A stretch of 46,382 nucleotides of DNA from Shimia sp. (GCA_024224295.1 JAAENN010000346.1:1-46382); one strand, 5' to 3'; positions 27,225-38,444 are shown, counted from the stretch's first letter. Numbers and translations: made by a program. The notes: generated by a model not told the origin, from the sequence alone.

Positions 27225-28373
27225 CTATTTTCTTCTGAGAACGGCTCCAAAGAATCCATCGCCCCCTTCGGAAAGAAGAAACTGGCGCTGCCACTCTCTT
27301 TCCCACACTGGGTTTCTGTGCGTAAACCTTTCAATTTGTTCGATGTTCTCCGCCCTCAAAACGGAGCAGGTCGCGTAAACAAGAGCTCCCCCAGGCGCAA
27401 CGAGGTCCTGCGCCTGCTCAAGAATTTCCGCCTGTGTCTTCTTCAATACCGCCAAATCTTCGGGGGTAAATCGCCACTTCGCGTCAGGCGTGCGCCTCCA
27501 GGTGCCGCTCCCTGAACATGGTACATCACACAAGACCAAATCATATGGGGCCTTCTCCAGAGGCGCTTTGACAATTTCCACCTTCACGCCCGCCCGTTTG
27601 GCCCTAACAGGCAGATCAGCCAATCGTTGGACGGCGACATCATGTGCAAAAAACCGCGCGTCCGCAGTTCCGGCCATTGCCAGCGTTTTGCCTCCGCCAC
27701 CGGCGCAATAGTCCATTACCTTCATGTTTTTATTGATCGGAATAGCCGCAATCAAAGCCTGGCTTGAGGCGTCCTGAAACTCTACCAAGCCGTCAAGGTA
27801 AGCGGCGCTACTCTTGATCTTCCTTGCCCCTTCGATCACTTCCAGCGCCGTGTCCACCAGTGGCATCGTCTGCGTCGTGATACCATCCCTCGCCAAGACT
27901 TCTTGCGCCCGCTCCATAGACGCTTTGCGCAGGTTAGCCCGCAGTATTACCGACGCACGTTCCCTCAGCGCAGCGATGCTGTTTTCAAACTCTGCCCCCA
28001 AACTGTCGCGCATTGGCTCTTCAAGCCACTCAGGAACGTCAAGAGGCACTTGCCCTTGTGGCACGACATGTTCTTTTTCTGTTAACGCCTCCGGCGCATA
28101 ACCTGCTCCTGTGAAGACGGCACCCAGATCTTTACCATCTTGGCGCAACACACCAATCATCACCCCGCGCCCGGTAAGATCTCCCCCAAAATGGGCTGCA
28201 GAGTTCCGTCGCCGCAAAGCGTCGAAAACGTGATCTCGGATGCTCGATCTGTCTTTTGAACCGGCAAATCGACTACGTCTTGCCCAGCTCGTCAACGCCT
28301 TTTCTGCCGCGGTACCAAGAAGGATTTGATCCAGAATTTCTATTGCTGCCTGAACGCGCGCTGCAGGTGTCAT
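27225..28373 (-). CDS. rsmB: RsmB/NOP-family 16S rRNA cytosine-C5 methyltransferase
   Basis: SAM-dependent RNA m5C methyltransferase, probably acting on C967 of 16S rRNA. The N-terminal part is a NusB-like helical domain (AARVQAAIEILDQILLG ... FAGSKDRSSIRDHVFDALRRR). The Rossmann methyltransferase part has VMDYCAGGGGKTLAMA (SAM loop), motif IV DVPCSGSGTWRR and the catalytic-cysteine motif VYATCSVLRAEN. At 382 residues it is shorter than E. coli RsmB (429) but complete in motifs. The start ATG has AGGA 6 bases upstream. The stop is TAG. It lies upstream of cckA on the same strand, 78 bases apart, possibly cotranscribed. Confidence 0.9.
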   Translation of the reverse strand: MTPAARVQAAIEILDQILLGTAAEKALTSWARRSRFAGSKDRSSIRDHVFDALRRRNSAAHFGGDLTGRGVMIGVLRQDGKDLGAVFTGAGYAPEALTEKEHVVPQGQVPLDVPEWLEEPMRDSLGAEFENSIAALRERASVILRANLRKASMERAQEVLARDGITTQTMPLVDTALEVIEGARKIKSSAAYLDGLVEFQDASSQALIAAIPINKNMKVMDYCAGGGGKTLAMAGTADARFFAHDVAVQRLADLPVRAKRAGVKVEIVKAPLEKAPYDLVLCDVPCSGSGTWRRTPDAKWRFTPEDLAVLKKTQAEILEQAQDLVAPGGALVYATCSVLRAENIEQIERFTHRNPVWEREWQRQFLLSEGGDGFFGAVLRRK

Positions 28374-28653
28374 CGACTGTCCTATTCGAATTTTCGCTAC
28401 GCAAAGATACCTTCGTCATCAGCGCTCACAGTTAACATGCTGTACAATAAGGCCAGACCGAACTGCAACCATTCACACCTTGCCTACATTTTAAGCAGCA
28501 ATCACCCCTCGTAAGAAAACACACGCGCATCACTCACCCATTAGATGCAAAACGCAAGGCAGCAACAAAAATTGGCGGCTCACATAAGGCTTCCTTAAGC
28601 CTAAGGCTCATAGCTCGGCAAATGAAACGCCAACAAACAGAGATTAGACTGCC
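28374..28653. other. 280-base divergent promoter region, rsmB / chemoreceptor
   Basis: No gene seen. It holds divergent promoters for rsmB and the chemoreceptor. One short inverted repeat, AGGCTT-CCTT-AAGCCT, lies at 28587-28602, 51 bases before the chemoreceptor ATG, and half of it recurs directly after (AAGGCT). It could be a leader hairpin or operator; weak evidence. Confidence 0.45.
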
Positions 28654-30582
28654 ATGCCAGCCATCTTGACTAAACTCTCTACCCGTATCAGTGCCATCGC
28701 CGTTGTCGCACTGGCTTTGACCATCGTACTTACAATTTTGCTGCAAAACCACATGCGCGACACTGTGGAAACCATGTACAATAAGAAACTCCACGATATC
28801 ACCGAAACAGCCACAAGTTTACTTGTCGCGCTTGAGGAAGGTGTGCAATCAGGAAAGTACAAGCCAGACCAGGCACGTGAGCTCGGCCGCGAACAACTCG
28901 AGGCCCTGTCTTATGGCGACAACGGCTATATGTTTGCCTTTGACACCGACTATATCATGACCGCGCACCCGTTCCGCCCTCAGTGGATCGGCCACAGCCA
29001 AGCAGACCTCGAAGACCCGAACGGTCTGAAAATCTTCCAGGAAATGCGTAAGGTTGCAGTCGAAAACGGAAGCGGCACCCTGATCTACCACTTCCAAAAA
29101 CCGGACAGCGACCTTCAGGAAGCCAAGATCGGCTTTGCGTTCCACTACGAGCCCTGGAGCTGGATCGTCGGCACCGGTGCCTACCTCTCCGACATCGAAG
29201 CCGAGATGGCAAAGATCCGTAATAAGGCCCTGACCATTCTTGGCGGTATCCTGGTTGTGCTTTCGATGGTGGCCTACTTCATCACCCGCAGCGTGACCGG
29301 CCCAATGGGCGCCTTGCGCGCCCGCATGGCTGAACTGGCCGAAGGTGATACCGACGCGGACATTCCCTTTACAGAGACCCAAAACGAACTGGGCGACATG
29401 GCCCGCACTCTGGATGTGTTCCGTGCCGCTCTGCTGCGTCAGCGTGAACTGGAAGCCAGCCAGAAAGAGGCGGCAGCGGCCCAATCCGAAGTGGTCGAAA
29501 CCCTGTCCGAGCACCTTGCCAATCTGTCAGGCGGTGACCTGACGTCGCAGATCCAGGTGGCCTTCCCGGCGGAATACGAAAAGCTGCGCGCGGACTTCAA
29601 CGCCTCTATCACAAACCTAAGCACCACAGTCACCGACCTGGTGGACGCTTCCCAGTCGATCCACAATGGCGCGTCTGAAATCAGCCAGGCGTCTGACGAT
29701 CTGTCCAAACGCACAGAGAGCCAAGCCGCCACGCTGGAAGAGACCGCCGCGGCTCTGGATGACCTGACCCGCTCCGTAAGAGCCGCCGCCGATGGCGCAC
29801 GCGACGTGGAAGGCACCATGCAGACCGCCAAAACCGAAGCTGAGGAAAGCGGCGAAGTGGTGCGCAATGCCGTCTCTGCTATGACCGAGATCGAGCAAAG
29901 CTCCACCCATATCTCGCAGATCATCTCTGTGATCGACGACATTGCATTCCAGACCAATCTCTTGGCGTTGAACGCCGGCGTGGAGGCCGCCCGTGCGGGC
30001 GATGCAGGTCGTGGATTTGCGGTTGTAGCCTCTGAAGTGCGTAAACTGGCGCACAGTTCCTCGGAGGCCGCCAACGAGATCAAGGCCCTGATCGACAAAT
30101 CATCTGAACAAGTTGAACGTGGCGTGAATCTTGTGGGGCAAACCGGCGATGCTCTGAGCGTGATCGTGGAACGTGTGGTGCACATCTCCGGCATGGTCTC
30201 ATCCATCGCGGACGGCGCCACCGAACAGTCGCAAAGCCTGGCAGAGATCAACGCCGGTGTGATGCAGTTGGATCAAGTGACCCAGAAAAACGCCGCTATG
30301 GTAGAGGAATCCACTGCCGCGACCCACCTGCTAAAATCCGATGCTGTTGGCTTGGCCAATATGGTTGGACACTTCAAACTGGACGGCAAAGCCAAGGCAA
30401 CCAAACCAACGGCGCCTGCGAAGGTTACCGAAACGGATTGGCAAGAAGACAAACAGGTGGATCAGCCAAAATCCAAGCCCGCTGCCAAGAAGGCAGAGGC
30501 CCCCAAACCAACACCTACGCGGGCGGCGGCGAGCTTTAGCTCAAACGGTAACGCCGCTGAGGAAACCTGGACGGATTTCTAG
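28654..30582 (+). CDS. methyl-accepting chemotaxis protein with single Cache domain
   Basis: A 642-residue transmembrane chemoreceptor. Membrane helix 1 lies at about 12-30. A periplasmic sCache_2-like domain lies at about 40-180 ([34 protein letters not shown]). Membrane helix 2 at about 192-210 is followed by HAMP at about 212-265 and a second HAMP-like segment at about 290-340. The signalling hairpin tip is at about 430-465 ([36 protein letters not shown]). A Lys/Pro/Ala-rich tail of some 60 residues ends in TWTDF, which fits the WxxF-type CheR tether. The Cache sequence resembles receptors for small organic acids, but the ligand is unknown. No other che genes are nearby. The stop is TAG. 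Confidence 0.93.
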   Translation: MPAILTKLSTRISAIAVVALALTIVLTILLQNHMRDTVETMYNKKLHDITETATSLLVALEEGVQSGKYKPDQARELGREQLEALSYGDNGYMFAFDTDYIMTAHPFRPQWIGHSQADLEDPNGLKIFQEMRKVAVENGSGTLIYHFQKPDSDLQEAKIGFAFHYEPWSWIVGTGAYLSDIEAEMAKIRNKALTILGGILVVLSMVAYFITRSVTGPMGALRARMAELAEGDTDADIPFTETQNELGDMARTLDVFRAALLRQRELEASQKEAAAAQSEVVETLSEHLANLSGGDLTSQIQVAFPAEYEKLRADFNASITNLSTTVTDLVDASQSIHNGASEISQASDDLSKRTESQAATLEETAAALDDLTRSVRAAADGARDVEGTMQTAKTEAEESGEVVRNAVSAMTEIEQSSTHISQIISVIDDIAFQTNLLALNAGVEAARAGDAGRGFAVVASEVRKLAHSSSEAANEIKALIDKSSEQVERGVNLVGQTGDALSVIVERVVHISGMVSSIADGATEQSQSLAEINAGVMQLDQVTQKNAAMVEESTAATHLLKSDAVGLANMVGHFKLDGKAKATKPTAPAKVTETDWQEDKQVDQPKSKPAAKKAEAPKPTPTRAAASFSSNGNAAEETWTDF

Positions 30583-30602
30583 TCCAACCCCTAAAAACAA
30601 GC

Positions 30603-30636
30603 AAAAGGGCTGAACCCGCAAAGGTTCAGCCCTTTT
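30603..30636. terminator. bidirectional terminator between chemoreceptor and guaB
   Basis: AAAAGGGCTGAACC, six-base loop CGCAAA, GGTTCAGCCCTTTT, followed by ATTTTTG. A perfect 14-bp stem flanked by A and T runs can terminate both convergent transcripts. Confidence 0.93.
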
Positions 30637-30675
30637 ATTTTTGTGAAAAGCCAGATTGCGCGTCAAATGGCTCTG

Positions 30676-32193
<1,518 letters not shown>

Positions 32194-32397
32194 CTAAACC
32201 GCGCATTCAAGCGCCAACTTATCTATTCTGTTCAAAATACCGTCTTAGCCAATCACTCATACAGGCATTTCTGACCTTTTGATCAAAGACAACATCGTTG
32301 ATGCCGCCCGTGAACCATCCCATGCCGCTCCTTGCCATTCCTGCGAAACTTCGGCAGCTATGCTCCCAGCCAGGCGAACAGACTTGAGGCCTTCTCG

Positions 32398-34443
32398 ATG
32401 AGCAGCGACCCACTTGTAATTTTTACCCCCTTCGGCAAGCGCGGGCACTTTCCCGTTGGCACGCCCATCCTCACAGCAGCGCGCCAACTCGGTGTCGATT
32501 TGGACAGCGTCTGCGGCGGCCGCGGTGTTTGCTCCAAATGCCAGATCACGCCATCCTACGGTGAATTTCCAAAACACGGCGTGACCGTTTCTGAGGACGC
32601 ATTGTCAAAATGGAACGCGGTCGAACAACGCTACGACGACAAACGCGGGTTGACCAAAGGCCGCCGGCTCGGCTGTCAGGCCACCGTGCAAGGCGACATC
32701 GTGATCGACGTGCCGCCGGAAAGCCAGGTGCACAAACAGGTGGTGCGCAAACGCGCCGAGGTACGCGATATCACGTTGAACCCCTCTGTGCACTTGACCT
32801 ATCTCGAGGTCGAAGAACCCGACATGCACAAACCTTCGGGTGATTTGGAACGTCTTTTAACCGCTTTGAAGGCCGCAACCGGCCATGCAGACATTATGGT
32901 AGACACCCACCTTCTCCGCCCGCTTCAACCGATCCTGCGCAAAGGCAATTGGACCGTAACGGTCGCCATCCATCAGGACCACACCGCTGCGCAGCCCCGC
33001 CTGATCGCCCTCTGGCCCGGCTATTTCGAAGGTCCGATTTACGGCCTCGCCGTAGACCTCGGCTCTACAACGATAGCAGGCCACCTCTGTGATCTGACAT
33101 CGGGCGAAGTTGTCGCCTCTTCCGGCCTGATGAACCCGCAAATCCGCTTCGGTGAAGACCTAATGAGCCGCGTCAGCTATGCGATGATGAACAAAGGCGG
33201 TGATATGGAGATGACCGCGGCTGTGCGAGACGGCCTCAATCAACTGGTTGTAGATATTGCCAAAGACGCCAACATCGATCGCACGCAAATCCTCGACGCA
33301 GTGTTTGTGATGAACCCGGTGATGCACCATCTTTTTCTTGGTATCGACCCGTTTGAGCTGGGCCAAGCCCCCTTTGCCCTTGCTACCTCAGACGCGCTCT
33401 CCTTGCCCGCCTCCGAGCTAGGGCTCTCCATCGCGCCGGGTACCCGCGCATATCTCCTGCCGTGTATCGCAGGCCATGTGGGCGCAGACGCCGCCGGGGT
33501 GGCACTCTCCGAGGCCCCCGATAAATCCGAAGACCTTGCGCTTGTGGTCGATGTGGGCACCAACGCTGAAATCCTGCTGGGCGACAAAAGCGGCGTGCTT
33601 GCTTGCTCATCCCCGACCGGCCCCGCCTTTGAAGGCGCGCAGATCAGCGCAGGCCAACGCGCCGCGCCTGGCGCCATTGAGCGCGTAGAAATCAACCCCG
33701 TCACCAAGGAGCCCCGCTTCCGCGTGATTGGCTGCGACCTTTGGTCAGACGACGAGGGTTTCACCGCCGCAATCGCCGCGACTGGTATCACCGGCATTTG
33801 CGGCTCCGGCATCATCGAAGTCATCGCAGAAATGCGCCTTGCTGGCATCGTCGACGCTTCTGGCCTGATTGGCTCGGCGGAGCAAACCGGCACGCCGCGC
33901 TGTTTTGCTGACGGGCGCACCAATTCTTACACGCTCTGGGAAGGCGACGCCGATCAAAAACCGATCACCGTCACCAACGCCGACATCCGCGCCATCCAGA
34001 TGGCCAAGGCCGCACTCTACTCCGGCGCACGCCTGCTAATGGACAAACGCGGTGTCGACCAAGTCGACCGTGTGGTGCTCGCAGGCGCCTTTGGCGCGCA
34101 TATCTCCGCCAAACACGCCATGGTGCTGGGCATGATCCCGGACTGCCCGCTCACCAAAGTCACCTCTGCTGGCAACGCCGCTGGCACAGGCGCGCGCATA
34201 GCGCTCCTGAACAAAGACGCCCGCAGCGAAATCGAGACCCTCGTGCGCAAGATCGAGAAGATCGAAACCGCCGTGGAGCCGCGCTTTCAAGAGCATTTTG
34301 TAAACGCCTCGGCCCTTCCCAACTCCGCCGATCCTTTCCCGATCCTGCGCGGGGTCGTGGACTTACCAGAAGTTTCTTTTAACACCGGAGGCGGCGGCGA
34401 CGACGCCGCAGGCGGCCGCCGTCGCCGTCGTCGCCGCGGCTAG
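32398..34443 (+). CDS. ASKHA-domain Fe-S protein, corrinoid-activator (RamA/RACo-like, DUF4445)
   Basis: A 681-residue protein. The N-terminal 2Fe-2S ferredoxin domain has CGGRGVCSKC (CX5CX2C, about 43-52) and a fourth cysteine in GRRLGCQA. A linker domain follows, then a large ASKHA ATPase-like domain starting YGLAVDLGSTTIAGHL, with LVVDVGTNAEILLG, GPAFEGAQIS, ICGSGIIEVIAEM and VLAGAFGAHIS. Such proteins reduce inactive Co(II) corrinoids using ATP. In roseobacters, relatives have been linked to reactivating split cobalamin-dependent methionine synthase. The C-terminus is unusual: a Gly/Asp stretch then seven arginines. The ATG at 32398 (MSSDPLVIFTPFGKRG) is the family start. The stop is TAG. 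Confidence 0.9.
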   Translation: MSSDPLVIFTPFGKRGHFPVGTPILTAARQLGVDLDSVCGGRGVCSKCQITPSYGEFPKHGVTVSEDALSKWNAVEQRYDDKRGLTKGRRLGCQATVQGDIVIDVPPESQVHKQVVRKRAEVRDITLNPSVHLTYLEVEEPDMHKPSGDLERLLTALKAATGHADIMVDTHLLRPLQPILRKGNWTVTVAIHQDHTAAQPRLIALWPGYFEGPIYGLAVDLGSTTIAGHLCDLTSGEVVASSGLMNPQIRFGEDLMSRVSYAMMNKGGDMEMTAAVRDGLNQLVVDIAKDANIDRTQILDAVFVMNPVMHHLFLGIDPFELGQAPFALATSDALSLPASELGLSIAPGTRAYLLPCIAGHVGADAAGVALSEAPDKSEDLALVVDVGTNAEILLGDKSGVLACSSPTGPAFEGAQISAGQRAAPGAIERVEINPVTKEPRFRVIGCDLWSDDEGFTAAIAATGITGICGSGIIEVIAEMRLAGIVDASGLIGSAEQTGTPRCFADGRTNSYTLWEGDADQKPITVTNADIRAIQMAKAALYSGARLLMDKRGVDQVDRVVLAGAFGAHISAKHAMVLGMIPDCPLTKVTSAGNAAGTGARIALLNKDARSEIETLVRKIEKIETAVEPRFQEHFVNASALPNSADPFPILRGVVDLPEVSFNTGGGGDDAAGGRRRRRRRG

Positions 34444-34493
34444 GTAAATCCCGCTTGACCCTCCCGCAGCGCTGTCCTACCAACAGGCGTGCT

Positions 34494-34567
34494 GCGGGTA
34501 TGGTGAAAAGGTATCACACGAGCTTCCCAAGCTCTTGTTACGGGTTCGATTCCCGTTACCCGCTCCA
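34494..34567 (+). tRNA. tRNA-Gly, anticodon CCC
   Basis: Acceptor stem GCGGGTA/TACCCGC, anticodon loop TTCCCAA between CGAGC and GCTCT (anticodon CCC, reads GGG), T-loop GGTTCGATTCC, discriminator T and an encoded CCA at 34565-34567; 74 bases. It starts 50 bases after the ASKHA gene on the same strand. Confidence 0.96.
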
Positions 34568-34603
34568 TAAAATCAATCACTTAAGATCGACACTTAAAGC
34601 AAA

Positions 34604-34630
34604 GCGCCGCATCCCGGTGGGACGCAGCGC
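34604..34630 (-). terminator. hairpin downstream of pgi
   Basis: GCGCCGCATCCC, loop GGT, GGGACGCAGCGC: a 12-position stem with two mismatches, 25 bases beyond the pgi stop. On the pgi strand it is followed by TTTGCTTTAAG, moderately T-rich. It is the likely terminator of the zwf-pgl-pgi operon, and also lies beyond the convergent tRNA-Gly. Confidence 0.7.
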
Positions 34631-34655
34631 CGCCATTGTCACGTATGACACGCGG

Positions 34656-36257
34656 TTAGTCGCGCATGCTCAAAATATGGTCCAGCAAGGCCACGGTCGA
34701 CGCGCTTGAACCCTCAGGCGCCCCTTTTCCTTCCATCGCGGGCACCAGACCATTGGCCAGCTCCTTACCAAGCTCCACGCCCCATTGGTCGTAGGAATTG
34801 ATGCCGTAGATCACGCCCTCGACAAACACACGATGCTCATACATCGCCACTATCTGCCCCAGTACATAAGGTGTTAGCCGTGGGTAGACCAACGTGGTCG
34901 ACGGGCGGTTGCCTTCAAAAACGCGGTGTTTGGCCAGCTGATCCAATCTAGCGCCGGACACGCCTTTTTTTTCCAACTGCGCCCGCGCTTCGGCCTCCGT
35001 ACGTCCCTTTAACAAAGCTTCCGACTGCGCCAAGCAATTGGCGACCAACGCCCGGTGATGCTCGCCCAAGACAGGCTCATGCCCTTCGGCGCCCACCATG
35101 AATTCACATGGCACAACCTGCTGCCCTTGGTGAATCAACTGGTAAAACGCGTGCTGCCCGTTGGTCCCCGGTTCCCCCCAGACAACCGGGCCTGCAACAC
35201 GCTCCAACCTCGTGCCATCCAGCGCCACGCCTTTGCCGTTGCTCTCCATCTCAAGCTGCTGCAGGTACGCAGGCAACCGTGCCAGCCGTTGCTCGTAGGG
35301 CAGCACGGCCCGTGTAGCATGGCCACAGACCTGCTGGTTCCAGATCCCAACCAGCGCCAAAAGCACCGGCAGGTTTTCCTCTAGCGGCGCATCGCAAAAA
35401 TGTTCGTCCATCGCCTGAGCACCCTCAAGGAAGCTCTCAAATGCCTTTGGCCCAATCGCCAGCATCAGCGAGAAACCAATGGGTCCCCAGACCGAGTAGC
35501 GCCCGCCAACCCAATCTTCAAAACCAAACACCCGCTCCGCCGGAATGCCAAACAACGCACAGCGGTCCACGGCAGAAGAAATCGCCACAAACCGCTCCAG
35601 TGCGTCCGGGCCACCGGCCCAATCCATCACCGTGCGCGCATTCATCAAGGTTTCTTGCGTGGTAAACGTCTTGGACGCCACAATCACCAACGTGCTTTCC
35701 GGATCAAGCGCTGCGAGCGTATCGGTCGCATCCGCGCCATCCACGTTGGAAATGAAGTGGCACTTTGGTCCATCGCCATAGGGCTCCAGCGCCATGACCG
35801 CCATCAACGGTCCAAGGTCAGACCCGCCAATGCCGATGTTCACCACATCTGTGATACGCTTGCCGTTGCTTGGGAAACTGCCATCCCGCACCGCACTGGC
35901 CAGCTTTGCCATACGCGCGCGGGTTTCTCGCACCTCCGGTAACACATCCTGACCATCCACAACTAGAGGACCCTCTCCAAGATTGCGCAGCGCCGTGTGC
36001 AACACCGATCGATCTTCTGTGACGTTGATCCTCTCACCCGCAAACATCGCCGTTCGTTTGGCAGCCACGCCCGCAGCCTCTGCCAAGCGGATCAAGGCCG
36101 CCTTGGCCGCGCCGTCAATCGACGTTTTACTGTAGTCAAACAGCATCCCGTCGGTTTTCAGGCTGAACGCCTGCGCCCGGCTTTCATCCGCTTCAAACAG
36201 CGCTGCAATCTGACGCGATGCCGCGCCCTCGCGTAGTGCGTCCAATTCAGTCCACAT
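34656..36257 (-). CDS. pgi: glucose-6-phosphate isomerase
   Basis: Interconverts glucose-6-phosphate and fructose-6-phosphate. The 533-residue product has the two PGI signatures: a GGRYSVWGPIGFSLMLAIG-type motif and the C-terminal NSYDQWGVELGKELA. The sugar-binding NIGIGGSDLGPLM and the SKTFTTQETLMNA segment are also present. An in-frame TTG at 36263 would add two residues. The ATG at 36257 has GGAG 9 bases upstream (within the end of pgl). It is the last gene of the zwf-pgl-pgi operon. Together these genes send hexose phosphates into the Entner-Doudoroff route, with pgi allowing cycling from fructose-6-phosphate. Confidence 0.97.
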   Translation of the reverse strand: MWTELDALREGAASRQIAALFEADESRAQAFSLKTDGMLFDYSKTSIDGAAKAALIRLAEAAGVAAKRTAMFAGERINVTEDRSVLHTALRNLGEGPLVVDGQDVLPEVRETRARMAKLASAVRDGSFPSNGKRITDVVNIGIGGSDLGPLMAVMALEPYGDGPKCHFISNVDGADATDTLAALDPESTLVIVASKTFTTQETLMNARTVMDWAGGPDALERFVAISSAVDRCALFGIPAERVFGFEDWVGGRYSVWGPIGFSLMLAIGPKAFESFLEGAQAMDEHFCDAPLEENLPVLLALVGIWNQQVCGHATRAVLPYEQRLARLPAYLQQLEMESNGKGVALDGTRLERVAGPVVWGEPGTNGQHAFYQLIHQGQQVVPCEFMVGAEGHEPVLGEHHRALVANCLAQSEALLKGRTEAEARAQLEKKGVSGARLDQLAKHRVFEGNRPSTTLVYPRLTPYVLGQIVAMYEHRVFVEGVIYGINSYDQWGVELGKELANGLVPAMEGKGAPEGSSASTVALLDHILSMRD

Positions 36258-36263
36258 ACCCAA

Positions 36264-36935
36264 TCACTCCGTCCAATGCACTTCAGCGCCGCTAGAAACA
36301 GATTTGATCGGCGCTTCTTCTTTTGGCAGTTTCTGCGCGGCCTGCAAAGCCTCACGCTTGTCCGCACCTTTGATCAGAATATGTTTGCGCACCGCCGCAT
36401 CCAACACCCGCGCCGACAGGGTAATCCGCACGTCTGGCAGGTCTTCGCGCCGGATCGGCACCAAAACCGGCGAATCCGACGCTAACGCGGCCTCCAGCCC
36501 GTCCGCTCCCGGGAACAAAGATGCCGTGTGCATATCAGCCCCCATGCCCAACAAAGCCACGTCCACCGGCAGCGCGCCCAGAATGGTGGTTTCCAGCTCG
36601 GCCAGCACAGCCTCCGGCGCCTCCGCGGGCGCATAGAGCGGCAAAAATCGTGCCGCAACGGCCCGGTTGGTCAATAAGCGCGTTTTAATCAGTGCGGAGT
36701 TTGACCGCTCATGATCCTCAGGCACCCAACGTTCATCAGTCAGTACTACATCGACACGGTCCCAGTCCAAATCCGCCGCACTCAGCGCGTCAAAAATCGG
36801 TCCTGGTGTGGTTCCGCCCGGCACCGCCAATACCACACGGTCCTTGTTGTGTAGCGCTTCCGCCAAATCATTCGCCAGCACGCTGGCAACATCCATCGCC
36901 ATCATCTCTGCATCGGGGTAGGTGTTGAAGTTCAT
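36264..36935 (-). CDS. pgl: 6-phosphogluconolactonase
   Basis: Hydrolyses 6-phosphogluconolactone to 6-phosphogluconate, the second step after Zwf. The 223-residue product is of the SOL/DevB type, with VLAVPGGTTPGPIFDAL, VVLTDERWVPEDHERSN, LLGMGADMHTASLFPG and RITLSARVLDAA. Note MGADMHTAS where many members have GxDGHTAS; the histidine is kept. It overlaps zwf by ATGA (36932-36935) and ends six bases before the pgi start codon. Length is typical of the bacterial family (220-240). Confidence 0.95.
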   Translation of the reverse strand: MNFNTYPDAEMMAMDVASVLANDLAEALHNKDRVVLAVPGGTTPGPIFDALSAADLDWDRVDVVLTDERWVPEDHERSNSALIKTRLLTNRAVAARFLPLYAPAEAPEAVLAELETTILGALPVDVALLGMGADMHTASLFPGADGLEAALASDSPVLVPIRREDLPDVRITLSARVLDAAVRKHILIKGADKREALQAAQKLPKEEAPIKSVSSGAEVHWTE

Positions 36936-38386
36936 TTGCCCAATCCTCTCCAGTTTCGCCCGTCCCGGCGCATCATCAAAGCCGCATCATCTGGCCCGTA
37001 TGAAAACGCATCATAGGGCTTTGGCACATCGCCCCGCGCTTCCCATCCACGAATGATCGGGTCTGTCCAGGCCCAGGCCGCCTCCACCTCATCATCACGC
37101 ATAAACAGTGTTTGGTTGCCTCGGATCACATCCATAATCAGCCGCTCATAAGCGTCCGCTGTGCCTTGTCCTTTTGGTCCCAAGGCTTCCGCAAAGCTCA
37201 TATCAAGCGGCACATCCACCAACCGCATCCCACCCGGACCCGGCTCCTTGATGGTCACATTTAATGTAATGCCTTCATTGGGTTGCAGCTGAATGCTTAA
37301 TTCGTTGCGATGTCGTCCAGCTTCGTCGCCAAAGATCGAGTGTGGCGTGTCTTTGAACACCACCGTGATCTCGCTATCCCGTTCAGACAACCGCTTACCT
37401 GTGCGCAGATAAAACGGCGTACCCGCCCACCGCCAATTGTTCACCTGACACTTCAGCGCAATGAAACTCTCAGTCTTGGAGCGTGGATTCTCAACATCTT
37501 CACGATAGCTGTCCGCCCCATCCGCCGCCGTATACTGCCCACGCACGATATGGTGCGGCGCAACCGTATCCAGCGCCCGGATAACCTTCAGCTTCTCATC
37601 GCGCACTGCATCAGGCTCGAATTGGGAAGGAGGCTCCATGGCAATCAGACACAGCAGCTGCATTAAATGGTTTTGGACCATGTCGCGCATCGCACCGGAG
37701 CGTTCATAATACTCCCCGCGCCCCGCAACCCCAACGCTTTCCGCAACGGTGATCTGAATATGGTCAATGTATTGCGCGTTCCACAGCGGCTCAAACAGCA
37801 TATTGCCAAAGCGCACCGCCATCAGGTTCTGCACCGTCTCTTTGCCAAGGTAATGATCGATCCGATAGATCTGGCTCTCGTCAAAGTATTGCGCCAATTC
37901 GCGGTTAAGCTCCTGCGCGGTTTCCAAGTCATGGCCAAACGGTTTTTCAACCACAATCCGCGTATCGTCCTGGGTCAGCCCATGCCGTTTCAACCCTTTG
38001 GCTAAATCCGAATAGACGCCCGGCCCGACCGAGAAATAAAAAGCCCGCACTGAGTCAGCCTTTAGCAAAGCCGCCAACTCACTCCAGCCACCCTCGCCCC
38101 GCGCGTCCACCGCCACATAATGCAGATGAGCACAAAAACCGGCCACTGCCTCAACGTCCTGTGCCGCATCACCTGCGAACTCTCGCAGCGCCTCCGCTAC
38201 AGATGTGCGATAAGCGTCTTCGGACAAAACACTGCGCGCTGCGCCAATCACCTGGCTGCCCTCAGGCATTTGGCCGGAACAATATCGCTTGAACAAGGCT
38301 GGCAGAATCTTCCGCCGCGCCAGATCCCCCGTCCCACCAAAGATCACAAGATCAAACGTTTCAACGGGTATGATACGCGAAACCAT
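36932..38386 (-). CDS. zwf: glucose-6-phosphate dehydrogenase
   Basis: Oxidises glucose-6-phosphate to the lactone with NADP(H) and opens the Entner-Doudoroff/pentose phosphate routes. The 484-residue product has the nucleotide-binding VIFGGTGDLARRK at the N-terminus, the EKPFGHDLETA segment and the active-site motif RIDHYLGKETVQN with its catalytic histidine pair region. C-terminal residues VRGNQTLFMRDDEVEAAW match the family. The ATG has AAGGA about 10 bases upstream. It is the first gene of the zwf-pgl-pgi operon. A LacI-type palindrome lies 43 bases before the start codon. Confidence 0.97.
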   Translation of the reverse strand: MVSRIIPVETFDLVIFGGTGDLARRKILPALFKRYCSGQMPEGSQVIGAARSVLSEDAYRTSVAEALREFAGDAAQDVEAVAGFCAHLHYVAVDARGEGGWSELAALLKADSVRAFYFSVGPGVYSDLAKGLKRHGLTQDDTRIVVEKPFGHDLETAQELNRELAQYFDESQIYRIDHYLGKETVQNLMAVRFGNMLFEPLWNAQYIDHIQITVAESVGVAGRGEYYERSGAMRDMVQNHLMQLLCLIAMEPPSQFEPDAVRDEKLKVIRALDTVAPHHIVRGQYTAADGADSYREDVENPRSKTESFIALKCQVNNWRWAGTPFYLRTGKRLSERDSEITVVFKDTPHSIFGDEAGRHRNELSIQLQPNEGITLNVTIKEPGPGGMRLVDVPLDMSFAEALGPKGQGTADAYERLIMDVIRGNQTLFMRDDEVEAAWAWTDPIIRGWEARGDVPKPYDAFSYGPDDAALMMRRDGRNWRGLGK

Positions 38387-38428
38387 GGGGCGTTTATCCT
38401 TCTCGGCAGTCCGGATTTCACCGGAAAA

Positions 38429-38444
38429 TCGTTAGCGCTAACGA
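38429..38444. promoter_or_regulatory. LacI-family-type operator upstream of zwf
   Basis: TCGTTAGCGCTAACGA is a perfect 16-bp palindrome with the central CG and the GTTAGCGCTAAC core typical of LacI-family sugar regulators. It sits 43-58 bases upstream of the zwf ATG, between zwf and the divergent radical SAM gene (126 bases from its ATG). Most likely it controls the zwf-pgl-pgi operon in response to a sugar or sugar acid. No regulator gene is in the window. Confidence 0.7.

Noticed and set aside
29439..30251. 270-codon minus-strand Ser/Ala-rich frame antisense to the chemoreceptor
   Set aside because: Composition is that of the complement of the receptor coiled coil; no independent signal.
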